Assembly: GCF_000317285.1 (NCBI RefSeq)
Contig: NZ_AJLN01000153.1
Location: 62,001-126,000 of the forward strand
Source: Chlorogloeopsis fritschii PCC 6912
GTDB taxonomy: Bacteria; Cyanobacteriota; Cyanobacteriia; Cyanobacteriales; Nostocaceae
Reading direction: 5' to 3'
DNA length: 64,000 nucleotides
Numbering within the stretch: the stretch's first letter is position 1; each line of letters begins with the position of its first letter. The position numbers and the translations under genes are program-made. Under the pieces are notes generated by a model. That model was given only the letters and a program-made list of their open reading frames with translations. It was not told where the DNA came from and ran no database searches. Shown here piece after piece: positions 63,458 through 64,000 of this stretch.

Positions 63458-64000
63458 ATGCGGCAAGTAGCAATTTTCGGTGGCACATTCGATCCAGTTC
63501 ATTGGGGGCATCTTATCGTCGCCGAAACAGCTTTGCATCAAGTACCCATCGAACAGGTCATTTGGGTGCCATCGTATAATCCTCCTCATAAAAAAGCAGC
63601 TTCCTTTCAACATCGTTTAGCAATGCTTCAGGAGGCGATCGCAGATCACCCAGCGTTTGCTGTCTCGCTGGTAGAAGAAACGCGATCGGGAACTTCCTAT
63701 GCCATTAATACTCTAATTGACTTATCCAATCTTTATCCCAATACTCATTGGTACTGGATAGTAGGCTTAGATGTCTTCCAAACTTTACCCCATTGGTATC
63801 GCGGACAAGAACTAGCACAATTGTGCGATTGGTTAATCGCACCCCGCATTTCCAATTCTGAATGCATAGCTCAAAGCGAGATAATCTGCAAGCAAGTGGA
63901 GCAGCAGCTGGCAAAGCAGTCCATTATCATACACTGGCAATTATTGAATATCCCTTTAGTTGGACTTTCGTCAAGTCTAATTCGCAAATTCTGTCGAGAA
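63458..64000 (+). CDS. nadD: Nicotinate-nucleotide adenylyltransferase (partial, 3-prime end outside window)
   Basis: 181 codons open to the window edge, with no stop. The ATG at 63458 gives MRQVAIFGGTFDPVHWGHLI, containing the G-x-F-D-P-x-H-x-G-H nucleotidyltransferase motif. PSYNPPHKKAA is the substrate loop, YWIVGLDVFQTLPHWY is the central conserved block, and GLSSSLIRKF near the edge is the I-S-S-T-x-I-R motif. It makes deamido-NAD from nicotinate mononucleotide and ATP in NAD synthesis. Family length about 190-210, so only the C-terminal end is missing. Confidence 0.93.
   Translation, partial: MRQVAIFGGTFDPVHWGHLIVAETALHQVPIEQVIWVPSYNPPHKKAASFQHRLAMLQEAIADHPAFAVSLVEETRSGTSYAINTLIDLSNLYPNTHWYWIVGLDVFQTLPHWYRGQELAQLCDWLIAPRISNSECIAQSEIICKQVEQQLAKQSIIIHWQLLNIPLVGLSSSLIRKFCRE

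Overview
The window looks like chromosome from a filamentous, probably heterocyst-forming (Nostocales-type) cyanobacterium. The reasons are the very frequent GCGATCGC (HIP1) octamers inside and between genes, abundant short tandem heptamer repeats of the GGGGATA / CCCCAGT type, many small dispersed palindromes, AT-rich spacers, and gene families typical of such genomes (DUF92/VTE6, REC-EAL and multi-PAS kinases, FHA-type exoproteins, MurC-MurB order). No rRNA, tRNA, CRISPR array or intact transposase was recognised.

1-13 kb is an accessory block of small regulatory and detoxification modules. It holds an MFS exporter, an ECF41-type sigma factor with a membrane protein and a carboxymuconolactone decarboxylase, and a methyltransferase divergent from a TetR regulator with two candidate operators. 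A DinB protein, two GNATs, an ArsR-AHSA1 pair with an operator palindrome, a MarR regulator with an operator palindrome, a second methyltransferase and a NAD(P)-binding reductase divergent from an AraC regulator follow. 13-18 kb holds a TPS-domain exoprotein and two tandem paralogous secreted proteins.

18-24 kb has single genes: GNATs, an ICMT-like methyltransferase, a 2OG-Fe(II) oxygenase, a Dam-like DNA methyltransferase, a dienelactone hydrolase and the stump of an AraC gene. 24-33 kb carries an eight-PAS histidine kinase with a REC-EAL response regulator (c-di-GMP turnover), then an NHLM-type ABC exporter without its usual partners. 33-43 kb contains an orphan type I restriction-like nuclease, a BASS-type transporter, a truncated membrane protein, a Coq4-like protein, and a cluster made of a divergent MetK, an HMA-containing P2-type ATPase and two homologous DUF5132-like small membrane proteins flanking it.

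43-58 kb contains an alcohol dehydrogenase, a glycosyltransferase, exonuclease III and an atypical SDR, then a type I secretion set: HlyD adaptor, parvulin-type PpiC, and an ABC exporter whose C39 domain has lost its catalytic residues. A subtilisin-like protease without a signal peptide sits between the adaptor and the exporter and is a candidate cargo. 58-64 kb is mostly housekeeping: an alpha/beta hydrolase, a short pyrophosphatase-like protein, murB, murC and the start of nadD, which runs off the window.

The spacers are unusually rich in structured repeats. Some lie inside reading frames (DUF92 gene, ABC exporter), and several apparent N-terminal extensions (alcohol dehydrogenase, SDR, dienelactone hydrolase) are translated repeat DNA, so those starts were moved downstream.
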